Assembly (NCBI RefSeq): GCF_900099775.1
Contig: NZ_FMTM01000009.1
Coordinates: 124,001-188,000 of the forward strand
DNA: 64,000 nt
Direction of reading: 5' to 3'
From: Rhizobium mongolense subsp. loessense
GTDB lineage: Bacteria; Pseudomonadota; Alphaproteobacteria; Rhizobiales; Rhizobiaceae
The position numbers and the translations under genes are program-made. Positions 61,059-64,000 of the stretch are shown in pieces. Each line of letters begins with the position of its first letter. Position 1 is the first letter of the stretch. The notes under the pieces are model-generated. The model worked only from the letters and a program-made list of their open reading frames with translations, searched no databases and was not told the DNA's origin.

Positions 61059-62273
61059 CTATGCCTGCTTTTGAGCAGCGATATACGCATCGACGCTATC
61101 GGGATCAAAGAGATTGCCGTCGAAAAAGCCATCCGGACCGAGTGTCATCGTGCCGCTGGAGCCAACGGGCGTTTCCATGCGCAAGGCGCCCTCAACCTTG
61201 GAACTTGCAGCCGGCATGGCAACGCCGAGCGCCTTTAGGGCATTGCGATAGATATCCGGCCGGTAGGTGTTTCCGGCGACGTTCTGGTGGGCCGCGGTGT
61301 GATCGACGTGACCCCAGCGGACCATCTGCGTGTAGAACCAAAGCGCGTGGCTCTTCCATGGAAACGTCGCTGCCTTGGCGTGTGGGACGAAGAAGTCGCT
61401 GACCGTCTGCGTCGCGTTGCGGCCAACTTTAAGCACGCCGGTGACGGATGGACGCAGCCACTCTGCCGGGCAGTTGATATAGGCCGGACCCGAAAGCAAT
61501 AGGACAAGCTCTTCATGATTGGCGGGGTCGGCGCACCAGAGTGAGGCATTGTAAAGCGCTCGCAGCAGGGCCACGAGAGCCTCGGGATGGCTATCGCCCC
61601 AGCGACTGTTGACGCCCAGCACCTTTTCGGGACTGGATTTCCAGATCGCCGCCTTGACGGTTGCAAGGTGCGCGCCGCGTTTGAGGACGCCGAAGGTATT
61701 CCAAGGTTCTCCAGCACAATAGCCGTCGATCAGACCGGACCTCAGCGCGTCACCCATATCCTGCGGCGGAAGGGTCATGATCTCGATCTCGCGGTCCGGA
61801 TCGATGCCGCTTCCAGAAAGCCAGTAGCGCAATTCGTAGTTATGTCCGGAATAGGGGTGTACGATACCGAAACGAAGCCTGTCGCCTGCCCGCCGCGAAA
61901 TCACTTTTTTCAGCGCCGCACCGATTGCGCGCGCATCAAGCGGATCGGTTGCGCCATCATCGGCCATTTCCCGCCACAAGGGGCCCGAAACGGTGACGGC
62001 ATTTCCGCCGAGCCCAAGCGCCATGGGCACGATCATGCGCGGCGCGGGAGCCATGAGACCGAAATTGCAGGCGATCGGCATAGGGGCAAGAATATGAGCG
62101 ACTTCGAAATGGCCGACCGCCAGCCTGTCCCTGATCGTTGCCCAGGATCGCTCCCGCACCAGCGTGAGGGCTACTTCCTGCGCTTCAGCAAAGCCCTTCT
62201 CCTTGGCGACGACGAGCAGCGCGCTGTCGAGAAGCGGAACGAAGCCCGCGGTGATGTCATGCCTGTTGCTCAT
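61059..62273 (-). CDS. nasS: Nitrate sensor NasS (NrtA/CmpA-like)
   Basis: 404-residue protein resembling the periplasmic nitrate-binding NrtA but lacking a signal peptide, as expected for cytoplasmic NasS. Motifs: GFVPLLDSALLVVAKEKGF near residue 10, GLGGNAVTVSG near 87 and GYCAGEPWN near 183. NasS holds NasT inactive until nitrate binds. It overlaps nasT by four bases and sits second, after nasT. The nitrate operon follows it on the same strand. Confidence 0.9.
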   Translation of the reverse strand: MSNRHDITAGFVPLLDSALLVVAKEKGFAEAQEVALTLVRERSWATIRDRLAVGHFEVAHILAPMPIACNFGLMAPAPRMIVPMALGLGGNAVTVSGPLWREMADDGATDPLDARAIGAALKKVISRRAGDRLRFGIVHPYSGHNYELRYWLSGSGIDPDREIEIMTLPPQDMGDALRSGLIDGYCAGEPWNTFGVLKRGAHLATVKAAIWKSSPEKVLGVNSRWGDSHPEALVALLRALYNASLWCADPANHEELVLLLSGPAYINCPAEWLRPSVTGVLKVGRNATQTVSDFFVPHAKAATFPWKSHALWFYTQMVRWGHVDHTAAHQNVAGNTYRPDIYRNALKALGVAMPAASSKVEGALRMETPVGSSGTMTLGPDGFFDGNLFDPDSVDAYIAAQKQA

Positions 62274-62902
62274 ACGTCCGCTCCAGGATCAAGCAGGTTT
62301 GCCGCGGTGACGAGGCTTTGAGCGATCTCGACGACTTTCCTGTTCTGGTTCATAGCCGTGCGCCGCAATAGCGCGTAGGCTTCCTCTTCCGACAGCCCGC
62401 GGGTGCGCATCAGCAACCCCTTGGCGCGATCGATCAGTTTGCGTTTTTCCAACTCGCCGCGTGTTTCTTCCAGCTCTCGGCTCAATCGCGCAAACGCATT
62501 GAAACGACTGATCGCCATCTTGAGGATGGGTCGGACCCGTTCCTGCTTCAGGCCATCAACGATATATGCGGAAACTCCCGCCTCGACCGCAGCTTCGATC
62601 GAGGCTTCATCGGACTTGTCCACGAACATGGCGATGGGCCTCTTCACCGCACGCGATATCTGGAAGATGCTCTCAAGCATGTCGCGGTTGGGGTTTTCGA
62701 GATCGATGACGATGACATCGGGATTGATCTCGGTGATACGCCTGGCAAGACCGTTCATATCATCGATGATCGTGACCCTGTCATAACCGGCCTCGCGCAA
62801 ACCGTCCTCGATGATGGACGCACGAATGCGATTCTCATCAATGACCAGAACATTCAGACTGTTAGGTTTCACGAGACCGCGCCACGGGTTACTGGCATTC
62901 AT
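62270..62902 (-). CDS. nasT: ANTAR-domain antiterminator NasT
   Basis: 210-residue response-regulator-like protein. The receiver-like domain (residues about 16-135) has Asp67 at the usual acceptor position (VIDLENP). The C-terminal ANTAR domain (about 150-205) includes LIDRAKGLLMRTRGLSEEEA. NasT binds paired hexaloop hairpins and prevents terminator formation in nitrate leaders; such a hairpin and terminator lie at 60790-60881. Gene order nasT-nasS with a four-base overlap. The start could be slightly further in. Confidence 0.92.
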   Translation of the reverse strand: MNASNPWRGLVKPNSLNVLVIDENRIRASIIEDGLREAGYDRVTIIDDMNGLARRITEINPDVIVIDLENPNRDMLESIFQISRAVKRPIAMFVDKSDEASIEAAVEAGVSAYIVDGLKQERVRPILKMAISRFNAFARLSRELEETRGELEKRKLIDRAKGLLMRTRGLSEEEAYALLRRTAMNQNRKVVEIAQSLVTAANLLDPGADV

Positions 62903-63082
62903 TCGCTACCGGCGCGCCGATGGTGCAGGAGCCACCGGACACGACGCCGCAGATGCGCGAAGACAGCCACAAAATCAAGCAGTATCTTGGCTGCCTGATC
63001 TCCATGCTCTGCGCGCGCGATCGGGGTCCGTCTCTAACCGAGTGGTCGAACACGGCATCTGCCCAGCGGTAATCGTTATAGG

Positions 63083-63880
63083 TTACTCCGCGGCTTCAAC
63101 GAAGCGGTGACGTTCGTAAAGGAACTTCAAAACGGCCTCGCGGCATTTGAGATAAGTGCGGTCCGAAGCGAGTTCGATGCGGTTGCGCGGCTTCTCGATC
63201 GGCACATCGAGGATTTCACCGATCTTGGCCGCTGGCCCGTTGGTCATCATCACTATGCGGTCGGAGAGCAGCACGGCCTCGTCGACATCGTGGGTGATCA
63301 TCACCATCGTGTTGCCGAGACGTGCGTGGATGTCCATCACCGCATCCTGCAGATGGGCACGCGTCAGCGCGTCGAGCGCACCGAAGGGTTCGTCGAGCAG
63401 CAGGATCTTCGGCTCCATCGACAACGCACGGGCGATGCCGACGCGTTGCTTCATGCCGCCGGAAATCTCAGAAGGCCGCTTGTCCTTGGCGTGGGCCATC
63501 TGGACAAGATCAAGATTGGCCATGACCCATTCGTGACGCTCCGCCCTGCTCTTTAAGCTGCTGAAGACCTTGGAAACGGCCAGGTTGACGTTTTCATAGA
63601 CGGTGAGCCAGGGAAGCAGGCTGTGGTTCTGGAACACGACGGCGCGTTCAGGACCGGGCGCATTGACTTCCCGGTTTTCGAGAAGCACAGCACCGGCCGA
63701 AACCGGCGTCAAACCGGCGATCAGGTTCAAGAGCGTGGATTTGCCGCAGCCGGAGTGGCCGATGATCGATACGAACTCACCCTTGGCAATCGTCAGGTTG
63801 ATGCCCTTCAGCACTTCGGCGCGCGTTCCGGCCCGGTCAAAATGCTTGTCGATATGGTCGAGCTTGAGATAGGCAGTCAT
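63083..63880 (-). CDS. Nitrate/taurine-type ABC transporter ATP-binding protein
   Basis: 265-residue ATPase of the NrtD/TauB/SsuB group. Walker A GHSGCGKST is near 41, the signature ISGGMKQRVGIARAL near 140 and Walker B ILLLDEPFGALD near 160. NrtD-like features (LPWLTVYENVNLAV near 89) and the adjacent nas genes favour nitrate as substrate. ATG 63880 is 12 bases past the permease stop. No binding-protein gene is inside the window; it should lie upstream of the permease. Confidence 0.88.
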   Translation of the reverse strand: MTAYLKLDHIDKHFDRAGTRAEVLKGINLTIAKGEFVSIIGHSGCGKSTLLNLIAGLTPVSAGAVLLENREVNAPGPERAVVFQNHSLLPWLTVYENVNLAVSKVFSSLKSRAERHEWVMANLDLVQMAHAKDKRPSEISGGMKQRVGIARALSMEPKILLLDEPFGALDALTRAHLQDAVMDIHARLGNTMVMITHDVDEAVLLSDRIVMMTNGPAAKIGEILDVPIEKPRNRIELASDRTYLKCREAVLKFLYERHRFVEAAE

Positions 63881-63891
63881 GATCGTTCCTC

Positions 63892-64000
63892 TCAGTTGGC
63901 CGAAGCGCCGCGGGTGACCAGTCGGCCTGCGGCGGCCACCAGCTTGTCGAGCGCAAAACCGACGACGCCGATATAGGCCAGGGCGACGATGATGTCTGGC
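63892..64000 (-). CDS. Nitrate-type ABC transporter permease, C-terminal fragment
   Basis: The last 35 or so residues of a permease run off the window edge. The visible end includes DIIVALAYIGVVGFALDKL followed by a short charged tail and a TGA at 63892-63894. This matches the C-terminus of NrtB/SsuC-like permeases (final membrane helix, then GFxLDxL). It is upstream of and co-directional with the ATPase gene. Confidence 0.75.
   Translation of the reverse strand, partial: PDIIVALAYIGVVGFALDKLVAAAGRLVTRGASAN

Noticed and set aside
1..64000. Searched by eye for CRISPR arrays, insertion sequences, rRNA and tRNA genes
   Set aside because: No regularly spaced repeats, transposase motifs, terminal inverted repeats around a gene, or RNA gene signatures were seen.

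Overview
The window looks like a piece of a Rhizobiaceae (Rhizobium/Agrobacterium-type alphaproteobacterium) genome. Supporting signs are a bioBFDAZ operon with the alphaproteobacterial regulator BioR and its TTATCTATAA-type boxes, a rhizobial dctA/dctBD locus with a sigma-54 promoter and tandem activator sites, many ABC sugar importers each with its own regulator, and uniformly high-GC codon use. The gene content (nutrient uptake, vitamins, nitrate assimilation, no ribosomal or tRNA genes) would suit a large plasmid or chromid, but the sequence does not prove the replicon type.

Layout. 1-2.7 kb: end of a CUT1 sugar importer operon, an SDR dehydrogenase and a LacI regulator. 2.8-7.6 kb: a divergent four-carbon acid sugar (threonate/erythronate-type) catabolic locus: ltnD-otnI-lacI to the left, otnK-otnC and an unusual dehydrogenase to the right, with a LacI-type operator between. 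7.7-9.4 kb: panCB for pantothenate. 9.7-11.2 kb: a DUF899 protein and a truncated AbiEi-like antitoxin relic. 11.5-18.3 kb: an AraC regulator and a ribitol-type operon (binding protein, ATPase, permease, ribitol dehydrogenase, ribulokinase). 18.3-20.6 kb: a shattered fhuB-like relic and an ABC exporter. 20.6-26.5 kb: bioR and bioBFDAZ. 26.5-31.2 kb: a CUT2 sugar importer on the minus strand. 31.6-36.4 kb: dctD-dctB and divergent dctA. 36.8-44.7 kb: a GntR-controlled uronate locus (kdgD, uxuA) divergent from an Opp/Dpp-type importer. 44.8-52.4 kb: a CUT1 importer with an alpha-L-rhamnosidase and a LacI regulator. 52.6-64 kb: assimilatory nitrate and nitrite reduction (transporter, nirB, nirD, nasA, cysG), the nasT-nasS regulators, and the start of a nitrate-type ABC importer cut by the window edge.

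How it fits together. The carbon loci deliver plant-derived acids, polyols, uronates and rhamnosides to central metabolism. The most informative regulatory DNA is: a sigma-54 promoter followed by an ANTAR-type hexaloop hairpin and a long terminator ahead of the nitrate operon (NasT antitermination); three BioR boxes, one touching the bioR start codon and one inside bioB; shared GntR operators linking uxuA/kdgD to a peptide-type importer; and strong hairpins just after three sugar-binding-protein genes, one of which buries the next gene's ribosome-binding site. No wholly unknown multi-gene system, CRISPR array, insertion sequence, rRNA or tRNA was recognised. The strongest novelty candidates are the uronate/rhamnoside uptake pair and the variant dehydrogenase at 6.7-7.6 kb.
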